From assembly GCF_030643905.1 (NCBI RefSeq), contig NZ_CP121446.1, positions 1,984,001 through 2,048,000 on the forward strand: a stretch of 64,000 nt of DNA. Direction: 5' to 3'. Shown piece by piece: positions 26,363 to 34,828 of this stretch (the first letter of the stretch is position 1; the number at the start of each line of letters is the position of its first letter). The position numbers and the translations under genes are program-made. The notes beneath the pieces are model-generated. The model had not been told where the DNA came from. It worked only from the letters and a program-made list of their open reading frames with translations, and ran no database searches. Source of the stretch: Flavobacterium sp. IMCC34852 (GTDB lineage Bacteria; Bacteroidota; Bacteroidia; Flavobacteriales; Flavobacteriaceae).

Positions 26363-26737
26363 ATGAAGAATATTTTCAACCCCGTATACAGAGAGGATTA
26401 TTTGGAGGGTTATTCCAACGGCCAAAATCCTTACATGAAAATGTCTGCCAATAAAAACGAGGCCTATAATTTTGGATTCGAACAAGGAAGATTAGACTAT
26501 GAACGATTGAACGGAAAAGTAGCTTACGGCATTCCTCAGTTAATAGTTACCAACAAAGTCTTAGAAGATTTTCTGTTGGCCGGAATGTTGGGAATGGATA
26601 TAGATTCAGATGGCTATAGTGGTTTCCAAATTGATGTCATCCAAAAATGGTATCAAAGCGGCGTAGAGAAATACAACGCCAACCAGAGTAATTATTTACT
26701 CTCTATATTAGAAGAAAACGGCATCGAAATTGCCTGA
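26363..26737 (+). CDS. Conserved-looking protein of unknown function (124 aa)
   Basis: A 124-residue soluble protein with no signal peptide and no family I can name. The N-terminal half (FNPVYREDYLEGYSNGQNPY, then NKNEAYNFGFEQGRLDYERL) has repeated aromatic-Gly patterns like those of proteins that count as short helical repeats with a G-(F/Y)-x(2)-G motif. The second half is acidic and helical (LLAGMLGMDIDSDGYSGFQI). It stands alone between terminators. Codon use resembles the neighbours. I see no hint of its function. Confidence 0.7.
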   Translation: MKNIFNPVYREDYLEGYSNGQNPYMKMSANKNEAYNFGFEQGRLDYERLNGKVAYGIPQLIVTNKVLEDFLLAGMLGMDIDSDGYSGFQIDVIQKWYQSGVEKYNANQSNYLLSILEENGIEIA

Positions 26738-26756
26738 CAAATACCCCTGACTTTTT

Positions 26757-26788
26757 AAAAAACTGATGAAACCCTCATCAGTTTTTTT
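26757..26788. terminator. Bidirectional terminator that contains the RidA stop codon
   Basis: AAAAAACTGATGA (26757-26769) pairs with TCATCAGTTTTTT (26775-26787) over a 5-base loop. The TGA stop of the minus-strand RidA gene (26780-26778) is part of the stem, so the convergent genes share a very compact end. Confidence 0.88.
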
Positions 26789-27164
26789 GTTTTAAAGCGG
26801 TTACTTCAATCTCAATTTTCATTCGACCATCGGCCAAGCCTGCTGAAATCATAGTCGCGGCCGGTCGGCTTTCGCCAAAATACTTTCTGAGAATTGGCCA
26901 ACAGAGCTTAAATTCTTCCGCATTTGGCACGATATAAAGCACCCGAACTACATCAGTTATTTGGGCGTCGGCTTTGGCTAAGGCAGCTATTATATTTTTA
27001 AAACATTGCTCAGTTTGTTCTTCAATGGTTTCCGAAATGGTCATTGTTTCATAATCATATCCTGTTGTACCGGACATAAAAACCCAATCGCCTTGAACTA
27101 CTGCGCGCGAATATCCGATTTCTGTTTCAAAAGTAGAGCCCGAACTGATGAGTTGTCTTTTCAT
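26778..27164 (-). CDS. RidA family (YjgF/YER057c) protein
   Basis: A 128-residue RidA-family protein, normally a trimer that hydrolyses reactive enamine/imine intermediates of pyridoxal-phosphate enzymes or binds small metabolites. Features are WVFMSGTTGYDYETM near the N terminus, QCFKNIIAALAKADAQITDV, and a C-terminal RPAATMISAGLADGRMKIEI that contains the conserved Arg of the active site. It lies 17 bp after the GNAT gene on the same strand, so the two may be one operon. Confidence 0.9.
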   Translation of the reverse strand: MKRQLISSGSTFETEIGYSRAVVQGDWVFMSGTTGYDYETMTISETIEEQTEQCFKNIIAALAKADAQITDVVRVLYIVPNAEEFKLCWPILRKYFGESRPAATMISAGLADGRMKIEIEVTALKQKN

Positions 27165-27181
27165 AAATTAGTTTTTAAAAG

Positions 27182-27679
27182 TTATTCTAACATCAATTGC
27201 ATGATTTGAGAATGCAACCAGCGGTCGAATTTAAATCCGGTTTCTTTGAGTACTGCCACTGTTTTAAAACCAAATTGCTCATGAAAAGTCACACTGCTTT
27301 GGTTCTCCGAATCAATCACCGCTATCATAGTGTGAAGATTTTGCTTTTTGGCCAAATGAATCAAATTTTCCATAATCATTTTTCCGATGCCTTTGCCGTG
27401 AAAATCATTGGCCACATAAACCGAATGTTCAACAGTAAAGCGGTAAGCTTCTCGAAAACGAAACTCGCTGTAGTAACCAAAACCCACTACCTTTTCATCA
27501 ATAGTGGCAACAATCACCGGAAAACCTTTCTTTAGTTTATCCTCAAAAATTGCCTCTTGCTGCTTTAATGTTCGTGGATGATAATCGTATAAAGCGGTTG
27601 AGTGTAGAATGTTATAATTGATGATGTCAACGATGGGTTGTGCATCTTCTGCTTGATAAGGTCTGATACTGATTTCCAT
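27182..27679 (-). CDS. GNAT family N-acetyltransferase
   Basis: A 165-residue GNAT acetyltransferase. The acetyl-CoA pyrophosphate loop is in YVANDFHGKGIGKMIMENLI (Q/RxxGxG/A type), and the fold's closing part is SVTFHEQFGFKTVAVLKETGF. The order and the DYHPRTLKQQEAIFEDKLKK region resemble phosphinothricin/methionine-sulfone acetyltransferases (Pat/MddA-type), but substrate specificity cannot be fixed from sequence alone. It is divergent from menD, with about 90 bp between the two starts. Confidence 0.88.
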   Translation of the reverse strand: MEISIRPYQAEDAQPIVDIINYNILHSTALYDYHPRTLKQQEAIFEDKLKKGFPVIVATIDEKVVGFGYYSEFRFREAYRFTVEHSVYVANDFHGKGIGKMIMENLIHLAKKQNLHTMIAVIDSENQSSVTFHEQFGFKTVAVLKETGFKFDRWLHSQIMQLMLE

Positions 27680-27722
27680 GTGGTAAAAGTGTATTCAAAA
27701 GTAATAAAACTATTCAATAGTA

Positions 27723-27752
27723 TTGAAAAACCTACACAACTTTGTACCTTTG
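27723..27752 (+). promoter_or_regulatory. Promoter of menD
   Basis: TTG (27723-27725), 19 bp spacer, TACCTTTG (27745-27752): a full consensus Bacteroidota promoter 20 bp upstream of the menD ATG. Confidence 0.7.
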
Positions 27753-27771
27753 TAATCCATAAAAAGCAACA

Positions 27772-29433
27772 ATGATTTATCCCAAAATACCGTTGGCACA
27801 AAGCATTATTGAAATTTGCAATGCCAAAGGAGTTCACGATATTATTATTTCACCCGGTTCCAGAAATGCACCGTTGACTATTGGGTTTACCAATAATCCT
27901 AATTTTCGTTGCTATAGTATAGCCGACGAGCGTTGTGCCGCTTTTTTTGCTTTGGGTATTGCCCAACAAACACAAAAACCGGTAGCCGTGGTTTGTACAT
28001 CCGGTTCCGCTTTACTCAATTATTATCCGGCATTGGCGGAAGCTTTTTACAGCCAGATTCCTTTTGTTGTGATTTCTGCCGACAGACCTTTTGACAAAAT
28101 TGATATTGGCGACGGGCAAACCATTCGCCAAGAAAATGTTTTTTTGAATCACTCTTTGTACAATGCCAATTTACTAGAAGAAGCTTCTGAAGAAAACGAT
28201 GTGTTTATCAATGAAGCCATAAACGTAGCCGTTGCGCACAAAGGTCCGGTGCATATCAATGTGCCGTTTGAAGAACCTTTATACCAAACCACAAATAAGC
28301 TAACGGTTGATGTGAATTTAACGAGCTTGTTTAAAATCCATCGCCAAGTTAGGGTAGAAGACATTATCGCGTTTTCGACTTTATGGAACCACAGCCAAAA
28401 GATTTTGGTATTAGTAGGCGAATGCGCTCCCAATTCTGTAGAACAAAAATGGATTGATAAGCTTGCCGAATTTCCTTCGGTTGTTGTGCTGACAGAAACG
28501 ACATCAAACCTGCATCATCCCTCATTTATCAATAACATTGATACACTGATTACGCCTTTTGGTCCAAAAGAATTTACCGAATTACAACCTAGAATACTAA
28601 TCACTTTTGGTGGCATGATTGTTTCCAAAAGGGTAAAAGCATTCTTGAGAAAATACAAACCAAGACACCATTGGCACATAGACGAACTAAGAGCTTACAA
28701 CACCTTTGGTATCTTAACCAAGCATTTTGTGGTGAGTCCGAATCAGTTTTTTACGCAGTTTATGCCGCATCTAAAAGAAGTCAAAAGCCATTATAAATCA
28801 ACTTTTGAAACGATTCATCAGGATAGAAAAGTAAAGCACAACGAGTATTTGGCCAAAGTGAAATTCTCAGATTTAAAAGCTTTTGAAGGCATCTTATCGG
28901 CTTTGCCAAAAAACACTCAGTTGCAAATCAGCAACAGTGCCGCGATTCGTTACGCTCAGTTATTTGACATTGATAATTCTATTCAAGTGTTTTGCAACCG
29001 AGGAACGAGTGGCATTGACGGCAGTACTTCAACAGCCATCGGAGCAGCGGTAGGCAGTGGAAAGCCAACGGTTTTAATCACCGGAGATGTTGGTTTTTTA
29101 TACGACAGTAATGCGCTTTGGAACAATTATATCCCCAAGAATTTCAAAATTATATTGATGAATAATGGTGGCGGTGGGATTTTCAGAATTCTTCCCGGTC
29201 ATCAGGAAAATGAAACTTTTAACACCTATTTTGAGACTTCGCATTGTTTGACGGCAGAGCATTTGGCCAAAATGTATCAGTTAGATTATAGTACGGCAAG
29301 CAATGAAGAAACTTTAACCAAAGGATTGAAACAATTGTTCGAAAACAACGACAAACCTGCGATATTAGAAATTTTCACACCCACCAGAGAGAACAACAAA
29401 CTGTTGTTGAACTACTTTAAAGCCTTGGTCTAA
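27772..29433 (+). CDS. menD: MenD: SEPHCHC synthase of menaquinone biosynthesis
   Basis: A 553-residue thiamine-diphosphate enzyme that joins isochorismate and 2-oxoglutarate (2-succinyl-5-enolpyruvyl-6-hydroxy-3-cyclohexene-1-carboxylate synthase). The PYR domain begins at residue 7 with VHDIIISPGSRNAPLTIGF and contains the TSGSALLNYYPALAEA loop. The C-terminal PP domain has the ThDP/Mg motif ITGDVGFLYDSNALWNN and NNGGGGIFRILPG. Length matches the family. It is the first gene of a plus-strand run, with a consensus promoter just upstream. Menaquinone is the usual quinone of Flavobacteriaceae. Confidence 0.96.
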   Translation: MIYPKIPLAQSIIEICNAKGVHDIIISPGSRNAPLTIGFTNNPNFRCYSIADERCAAFFALGIAQQTQKPVAVVCTSGSALLNYYPALAEAFYSQIPFVVISADRPFDKIDIGDGQTIRQENVFLNHSLYNANLLEEASEENDVFINEAINVAVAHKGPVHINVPFEEPLYQTTNKLTVDVNLTSLFKIHRQVRVEDIIAFSTLWNHSQKILVLVGECAPNSVEQKWIDKLAEFPSVVVLTETTSNLHHPSFINNIDTLITPFGPKEFTELQPRILITFGGMIVSKRVKAFLRKYKPRHHWHIDELRAYNTFGILTKHFVVSPNQFFTQFMPHLKEVKSHYKSTFETIHQDRKVKHNEYLAKVKFSDLKAFEGILSALPKNTQLQISNSAAIRYAQLFDIDNSIQVFCNRGTSGIDGSTSTAIGAAVGSGKPTVLITGDVGFLYDSNALWNNYIPKNFKIILMNNGGGGIFRILPGHQENETFNTYFETSHCLTAEHLAKMYQLDYSTASNEETLTKGLKQLFENNDKPAILEIFTPTRENNKLLLNYFKALV

Positions 29434-29463
29434 ATTTATATCTTTACAAAAACTTACGACGCT

Positions 29464-30699
29464 GTGAGCCAAACCAATAAACTAAAAATATTCAATGACC
29501 CGATTTACGGGTTTATTACTATTCCCAATTCGTTGGTGTATGATTTAATTCAGCATCCTTATTTTCAACGTTTGAGACGTATTTCTCAAATGGGTTTGTC
29601 TTATTTGGTTTATCCGGGCGCACATCATACACGTTTTCACCATGCTCTTGGCGCGATGCACATGATGCAACAAGCCGTTGAAGTACTTCGTTTTAAGGAA
29701 GTTGCTATTTCAAAAGAAGAGGAAAACGCCTTGTTAATCGCGATTCTTTTGCACGATATCGGGCACGGACCATTTTCGCATGCGATGGAGCACAGTATTG
29801 TGGAAGAAGTCAACCACGAAGCTATTTCGTTGTTGTTTATGAATAAATTAAACGAACAGTTTGGTGGGCAATTGAGTTTGGCCATTCAAGTATTCAAAGG
29901 CGAATACCATAGAAAGTTCATGCTGCAATTAATATCCAGTCAGTTAGACATGGACAGAATGGACTATTTGAAACGCGATAGTTTTTATTCGGGTGTGGCT
30001 GAAGGAAATATCAATTCCGACCGTTTAATCCAAATGATGAATGTGGTTGATGATGTTTTGGTGATGGAAGAAAAAGGAATTTATTCAATAGAAAAATTCT
30101 TAATGGCACGCCGATTAATGTACTGGCAAGCTTATTTGCACAAGACTAGTTTGGTCGCCGAATTGACTTTAACCAAAACCTTGCAAAGAGCCAAAGAATT
30201 GTTGCAAAAAGGTATAGAAATAGAATGCAGCAAGCCATTGAAGTACTTCATGGAGCATAAAGTTACGCTTGATAATTTTTCAACACATGATTTAGATACT
30301 TTTTCCCAACTTGATGATTTTGATATCATTAGTGCTTTAAAAGTTTGGCAGTTTCACGAGGATTTTATTTTGAGTAGTTTAAGCAAAATGATCATCAACA
30401 GAGATTTGTCAAAAATCAAACTCAACAGCGAAAAATTTCCGGCAGAAGTACTGCAAGAAATGTCAAATCGATTTGCCAAAGACCACAATATCTCGATGCA
30501 GGAAGCCAAGTATTTTATCTTCAAAGGAAAAATAAAAAATCAGGCCTACAGCAAAGAAGCCGAACCCATTCGCATATTGAAAAAGGACCGAAGTATTGAA
30601 GATGTAGTAGAAGCTTCTGACCAATTGAACTTGAAAGCATTATCCAAACCGGTTACCAAGTACTTTATCTGTTATCCTAAACAGCTGGCAGAGATTTAA
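29464..30699 (+). CDS. HD-domain phosphohydrolase
   Basis: A 411-residue HD-superfamily protein, related to dGTPase/SAMHD1-like hydrolases. It begins with a GTG codon; the opening KIFNDPIYGFITIPNSLVYDL is the standard start of this family. Metal ligands are seen in HHTRFHHALGAMHM at about 54-66, LLHDIGHGPFSH at about 96-107 and DMDRMDYLKRDSFYSG. The C-terminal half is helical. It is probably a nucleotide hydrolase, but the substrate is not determined. It lies 30 bp downstream of menD and precedes lpxD. Confidence 0.9.
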   Translation: MSQTNKLKIFNDPIYGFITIPNSLVYDLIQHPYFQRLRRISQMGLSYLVYPGAHHTRFHHALGAMHMMQQAVEVLRFKEVAISKEEENALLIAILLHDIGHGPFSHAMEHSIVEEVNHEAISLLFMNKLNEQFGGQLSLAIQVFKGEYHRKFMLQLISSQLDMDRMDYLKRDSFYSGVAEGNINSDRLIQMMNVVDDVLVMEEKGIYSIEKFLMARRLMYWQAYLHKTSLVAELTLTKTLQRAKELLQKGIEIECSKPLKYFMEHKVTLDNFSTHDLDTFSQLDDFDIISALKVWQFHEDFILSSLSKMIINRDLSKIKLNSEKFPAEVLQEMSNRFAKDHNISMQEAKYFIFKGKIKNQAYSKEAEPIRILKKDRSIEDVVEASDQLNLKALSKPVTKYFICYPKQLAEI

Positions 30700-30729
30700 C
30701 ATTAATTTTTTTTTTATACTTTTGTGTCG

Positions 30730-30819
30730 ATGAAACGAACTACCCATATTTTGATACATTCCATGAGAATTACTCCAAATGAGTTCCATCTTATACTTAT
30801 ACCAAACAAAATAGCATAA
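30730..30819 (+). other. Possible 29-codon leader frame before lpxD
   Basis: An ATG at 30730 opens a frame (MKRTTHILIHSMRITPNEFH and so on) whose TAA at 30817-30819 ends one base before the lpxD ATG. TACTTTTG at 30717-30724 just upstream could be a -7 element, though I see no -33 TTG. The tight stop-start arrangement fits a translated leader coupling, but a 29-codon open frame can arise by chance. Confidence 0.3.
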
Positions 30820-30820
30820 G

Positions 30821-31834
30821 ATGAAATTTACAGCAGCTCAAATAGCGGGAATTCTGGAAGGCGAGGTCGTTGGAAACCCTGATGCCGAAGTCTTCAAATT
30901 GTCAAAAATAGAAGAAGGCACTGAAGGTTCGCTAACTTTTTTAGCCAACCCAAAATACCTCAATTATATCTACTCAACCGAAGCTACGATTACCATAGTC
31001 AATAATACCTTTGAACCGGAAAACGAAATTAAAACTACCTTAATCAAGGTAGAAGATGCTTACCAATCTTTTTCAAAATTATTAGAATATTACAACCAAG
31101 TAAAACTAATGAAATCAGGGATTGAGCAGCCTACAGTAATTTCAGAAAACGTTACTTATGGTGAGAACTTGTATTTGGGCAGTTTTAGTTATATCGGAAA
31201 GAATACCGTAATTGGAAACAATGTAAAAATTTATCCCAATACATTCATTGGAGACAATGTAACCATAGGTGATAATACCATTCTTTTTGCCGGTGTCAGA
31301 GTATATTCCGAATCGGTTATTGGTGCTCATTGTACTATACATTCCGGTGCTATCATTGGGTCAGACGGATTTGGTTTTGCTCCTAAGGAAGATGGTTCTT
31401 ACAGTAAAATACCCCAAATAGGAAATGCTATCTTAGAAGATTTTGTAGACATTGGAGCTTGTACAACGATAGACAGAGCAACATTAGGCTCAACCATCAT
31501 CAGAAAAGGCGTTAAACTCGACAATCACATCCAAATTGCCCATAATGTTGAAATAGGAGAGAACACGGTTATCGCGGCGCAAACCGGTGTAGCAGGTTCG
31601 ACCAAAATAGGTAGTAATTGTATGATAGGCGGACAAGTTGGGATTGCCGGTCATTTGACTATTGGTAACAATGTGCGTGTTCAAGCCCAATCCGGTATTG
31701 GAAAAAATATAACAGACGGGGAAACCATTCAAGGTTCTCCGGCTTTCAATTATGGTGACTATAGCAAATCGTATGTGCATTTCAGAAACTTGCCTAAGAT
31801 AGTAGCCGACTTGGAAGAATTAAAGAAAAAATAA
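30821..31834 (+). CDS. lpxD: LpxD: UDP-3-O-acylglucosamine N-acyltransferase
   Basis: A 337-residue trimeric left-handed beta-helix acyltransferase that makes UDP-2,3-diacylglucosamine in lipid A synthesis. The N-terminal uridine-binding domain (about 1-100, SLTFLANPKYLNYIYSTEAT) precedes many hexapeptide repeats, such as VIGNNVKIYPNTFIGDNVTI. The catalytic His is in the HNVEIGENTVIAAQTG stretch, with the typical QIGNAILEDFVDIGACTTID before it. It heads the lpx cluster, 23 bp before the lpxC-fabZ fusion. Confidence 0.95.
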   Translation: MKFTAAQIAGILEGEVVGNPDAEVFKLSKIEEGTEGSLTFLANPKYLNYIYSTEATITIVNNTFEPENEIKTTLIKVEDAYQSFSKLLEYYNQVKLMKSGIEQPTVISENVTYGENLYLGSFSYIGKNTVIGNNVKIYPNTFIGDNVTIGDNTILFAGVRVYSESVIGAHCTIHSGAIIGSDGFGFAPKEDGSYSKIPQIGNAILEDFVDIGACTTIDRATLGSTIIRKGVKLDNHIQIAHNVEIGENTVIAAQTGVAGSTKIGSNCMIGGQVGIAGHLTIGNNVRVQAQSGIGKNITDGETIQGSPAFNYGDYSKSYVHFRNLPKIVADLEELKKK

Positions 31835-31857
31835 TAAACTAATAAATAAGCATACCA

Positions 31858-33246
31858 ATGGTTAAACAAAAAACCATCCAAAACGAAGTTTCCTTGACCG
31901 GTGTTGGTCTACACACAGGAAAAGAAGTTAAGATGACCTTTAAACCCGCTCCGGTTAATAATGGCTATACCTTTGTCAGAGTTGATTTAGAAGGAAGCCC
32001 GGTTATTGAAGCCGATGCCAATTATGTTGTCAATACCCAAAGAGGAACTAATTTGGAGAAACTTGGCGTAAAAATCCAAACCTCTGAACACGTGCTTGCG
32101 GCATTTGTAGGTTGTGATGTGGACAATGTTATTATTGAATTAAACGAATCAGAGCCGCCCATTATGGATGGTTCCTCAAAATTTTTCGTAGAAGCCATAG
32201 AAAAAGCCGGCATAGTTGAGCAAGAGGCGGAAAGATGTTATTATGTGGTAAAAGAAGTAATTTCTTTTGCTGATGAAGCGACCGGAAGTGAAATCTTAGT
32301 AATGCCTGCCGATGACTACCAAGTAACTACTATGGTCGATTTTGGTACCAAAGTTTTAGGAACCCAGAATGCGACTTTGAAAAACATAGCCGATTTCAAA
32401 ACCGAAATCTCCGATGCCAGAACATTTAGCTTCTTGCATGAATTGGAAACTTTATTGGATAACGGTTTAATCAAAGGCGGCGATTTAAACAATGCCATCG
32501 TTTACGTTGACAAAGAGATTTCCGAAAAAACAATGAACAACTTGAAAGTGGCTTTCGGAAAAGAAAAAATTTCGGTAAAGCCGAACGGTATACTTGACAA
32601 CCTTACTTTACATTATCCTAACGAAGCTGCGCGTCACAAATTATTAGATGTTATTGGTGATTTGGCCCTAATAGGAACCCGAATTAAAGGAAAGGTAATT
32701 GCCAATAAACCCGGTCACTTTGTAAACACCCAGTTTGCCAAAAAGTTGTCTAAAATTATCAAAATCGAACAAAAGAATCAAGTTCCGGTTTATGATTTGA
32801 ATGCTGAGCCTTTAATGGACATTCATCAAATCATGAATACTTTGCCTCACCGTCCGCCGTTTTTATTCGTTGACCGAATCATTGAAATGTCAGACAGTCA
32901 TGTGGTTGGTTTGAAAAATGTAACGATGAACGAAAGTTTCTTCGTAGGCCATTTCCCTGAAGCACCGGTTATGCCGGGTGTAATCATCGTAGAAGCCATG
33001 GCACAAACCGGAGGAATCTTAGTTTTAAGCACCGTTCCTGATCCGGAAAATTACTTGACCTTCTTTATGAAAATAGACAATGTGAAGTTCAAACACAAAG
33101 TACTTCCCGGAGATACTTTGATATTCAAATGCGATTTGATTACCCCAATAAGAAGAGGAATTTGTCACATGCAAGCCAAAGCTTATGCTAACGGAAAGTT
33201 GGTGGCCGAAGCCGAATTAATGGCACAAATAGCCAAGAAAAGTTAG
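31858..33246 (+). CDS. lpxC-fabZ: Bifunctional LpxC/FabZ
   Basis: A 462-residue fusion found across Bacteroidota. Residues 1 to about 300 are LpxC, the zinc deacetylase that commits to lipid A synthesis (SLTGVGLHTGKEVKMTF, EHVLAAFVGCDVDNVIIEL, PPIMDGSS, then HKLLDVIGDLALIG with zinc and catalytic residues). Residues about 320-460 are FabZ, the 3-hydroxyacyl-ACP dehydratase (PHRPPFLFVDRII with its His, GHFPEAPVMPGVIIVEAMAQ with its Glu). Fusion places the two competing uses of 3-hydroxyacyl-ACP in one chain. It lies between lpxD and lpxA. Confidence 0.97.
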   Translation: MVKQKTIQNEVSLTGVGLHTGKEVKMTFKPAPVNNGYTFVRVDLEGSPVIEADANYVVNTQRGTNLEKLGVKIQTSEHVLAAFVGCDVDNVIIELNESEPPIMDGSSKFFVEAIEKAGIVEQEAERCYYVVKEVISFADEATGSEILVMPADDYQVTTMVDFGTKVLGTQNATLKNIADFKTEISDARTFSFLHELETLLDNGLIKGGDLNNAIVYVDKEISEKTMNNLKVAFGKEKISVKPNGILDNLTLHYPNEAARHKLLDVIGDLALIGTRIKGKVIANKPGHFVNTQFAKKLSKIIKIEQKNQVPVYDLNAEPLMDIHQIMNTLPHRPPFLFVDRIIEMSDSHVVGLKNVTMNESFFVGHFPEAPVMPGVIIVEAMAQTGGILVLSTVPDPENYLTFFMKIDNVKFKHKVLPGDTLIFKCDLITPIRRGICHMQAKAYANGKLVAEAELMAQIAKKS

Positions 33247-33258
33247 TTATGTAACATC

Positions 33259-33331
33259 AGCTTTTAGCATTTAGCTATTAGCAAAAAAAAAATAAAAAAA
33301 AGCTAACAGCTAAACGCTGTCAGCTAAAAGC
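33259..33331. repeat. Imperfect inverted repeat between lpxC-fabZ and lpxA
   Basis: A left arm of about 23 bp (33259-33282, AGCTTTTAGCATTTAGC type) and a right arm (33302-33331) match in inverse with a 7-bp insertion in the right arm, and a pure A/T spacer lies between them. The motif TTTAGCT or its complement recurs several times. A hairpin RNA inside the lpx operon could tune downstream expression. Confidence 0.55.
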
Positions 33332-33344
33332 AAAAAATACAAAT

Positions 33345-34130
33345 ATGAATCAACCGTTAGCTTATGTACATCCTGGTGCCAAAATCGCTAAGAATGTTGT
33401 TATCGAACCGTTTACTACTATTCACAACAATGTAGTTATTGGTGAAGGAACATGGATAGGTTCCAATGTGACTATTATGGAAGGCGCACGTATTGGGAAA
33501 AACTGTAATATCTTTCCCGGTGCTGTAATTGCTGCTGTACCACAGGATTTAAAATTTGGCGGAGAAGATTCGCTGGCCATTATTGGCGATAATTCAACCA
33601 TCAGAGAATGTGTAACCATCAACCGTGGTACAATTGCTTCCGGGCAAACCGTAATCGGGAAAAACTGTTTGGTTATGGCTACCGCACACATTGCTCACGA
33701 TTGTCACATAGGTGATAACGCTATCATTGTAAATGGTGTAGCTTTAGCCGGACACGTAATTGTGGGGAATTATGCCATCATTGGTGGTTTGGCTGCGATT
33801 CATCAGTTTATCCATATTGGTGATCACGCCATGATTTCGGGAGGTTCATTGGTGCGTAAAGATGTTCCGCCTTACACCAAAGCGGCGAAAGAACCACTAT
33901 CTTATGTCGGAATCAACTCGGTAGGTTTAAGAAGAAGAGGATTTACTTCTGAAAAAATCAGAGAGATACAAGATATTTACAGAATATTGTACCAAAAAAA
34001 TTATAACACTTCTCAAGCCATGGCCATCATTGAAGGGGAAATGGAAGCCACACCGGAACGTGACGAGATTCTGGATTTCATCAGAAACTCTTCAAGAGGA
34101 ATCATGAAAGGCTACTCAGGTTCATATTAA
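33345..34130 (+). CDS. lpxA: LpxA: UDP-N-acetylglucosamine acyltransferase
   Basis: A 261-residue hexapeptide-repeat acyltransferase that adds the 3-hydroxyacyl group to UDP-GlcNAc, the first step of lipid A synthesis. The beta-helix runs from AYVHPGAKIAKNVVIEPFTT to about residue 190 with the His active site in VMATAHIAHDCHIGDN, followed by a helical C-terminal domain (SEKIREIQDIYRILYQ). The family also has the SYVGINSVGLRRRGF turn seen here. It follows the fusion after about 100 bp with an inverted repeat between them. Confidence 0.96.
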   Translation: MNQPLAYVHPGAKIAKNVVIEPFTTIHNNVVIGEGTWIGSNVTIMEGARIGKNCNIFPGAVIAAVPQDLKFGGEDSLAIIGDNSTIRECVTINRGTIASGQTVIGKNCLVMATAHIAHDCHIGDNAIIVNGVALAGHVIVGNYAIIGGLAAIHQFIHIGDHAMISGGSLVRKDVPPYTKAAKEPLSYVGINSVGLRRRGFTSEKIREIQDIYRILYQKNYNTSQAMAIIEGEMEATPERDEILDFIRNSSRGIMKGYSGSY

Positions 34131-34186
34131 ATCCAGAATTATTTTAAACAAACAAACAAATTCCAAATTAACAAATACACATTAAA

Positions 34187-34747
34187 ATGGCATCTACAGC
34201 AGATATTAGAAACGGATTATGCATCAAGTTCAATCACGATATTTATAAAATTATCGAATTCCTACACGTTAAACCGGGGAAAGGACCGGCTTTCGTTAGA
34301 ACCAAATTGAAATCGTTAACCAACGGTAAAGTGTTAGACAATACTTTTTCGGCCGGACATAAAATAGATGTGGTTCGCGTTGAAACACACACTTTCCAGT
34401 TTTTGTATTCAGAAGGAAATGATTTTCACTTCATGAATGTAGAATCTTATGAACAAATCACTTTAAACAAAGATGTATTAGACGCACCGGATTTATTAAA
34501 AGAAGGAACCAACGTTATGGTACAAATCAATACAGAAACCGATTTGCCGTTATCTGTTGATATGCCGGCTTCTATCGTATTAGAAGTAACTTATACTGAG
34601 CCCGGCGTTAAAGGAAATACCGCCACCAACGCCACTAAACCGGCCAAAGTAGAAACCGGGGCAGCTGTAAATGTTCCTTTGTTTATCAATGAAGGAGATA
34701 AAATCAAAATCGATACAGCTACGGGTAAATACATGGAAAGAGTGTAA
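34187..34747 (+). CDS. efp: Elongation factor P
   Basis: A 186-residue translation factor that relieves ribosome stalling at polyproline. The domain I tip has the modified-Lys loop HVKPGKGPAFVRTKLKSL (Lys in GKG at about 34). Domains II/III follow (MVQINTETDLPLSVDMPASI, then the C-terminal GDKIKIDTATGKYMERV, the EF-P signature). Length is usual. It lies 56 bp after lpxA and before the lpxD paralog, an arrangement common in Flavobacteriia. Confidence 0.96.
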   Translation: MASTADIRNGLCIKFNHDIYKIIEFLHVKPGKGPAFVRTKLKSLTNGKVLDNTFSAGHKIDVVRVETHTFQFLYSEGNDFHFMNVESYEQITLNKDVLDAPDLLKEGTNVMVQINTETDLPLSVDMPASIVLEVTYTEPGVKGNTATNATKPAKVETGAAVNVPLFINEGDKIKIDTATGKYMERV

Positions 34748-34823
34748 TTAATTTGAAGATTAAATGATTTGAAGATTACTGTCTTCATTTTCAGATTACC
34801 AAATTTTCAAATTTTCAAATTAA
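34748..34823. repeat. Imperfect inverted repeat of AATTTGAA units after efp
   Basis: TTAATTTGAAGATTA at 34748-34762 and the following GATTTGAAGATTA face CAAATTTTCAAATTTTCAAA (34800-34819) in inverse orientation across a short centre. It begins at the base after the efp stop codon and ends 5 bp before the next start, so the whole gap is made of it. Confidence 0.5.
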
Positions 34824-34828
34824 AACAA

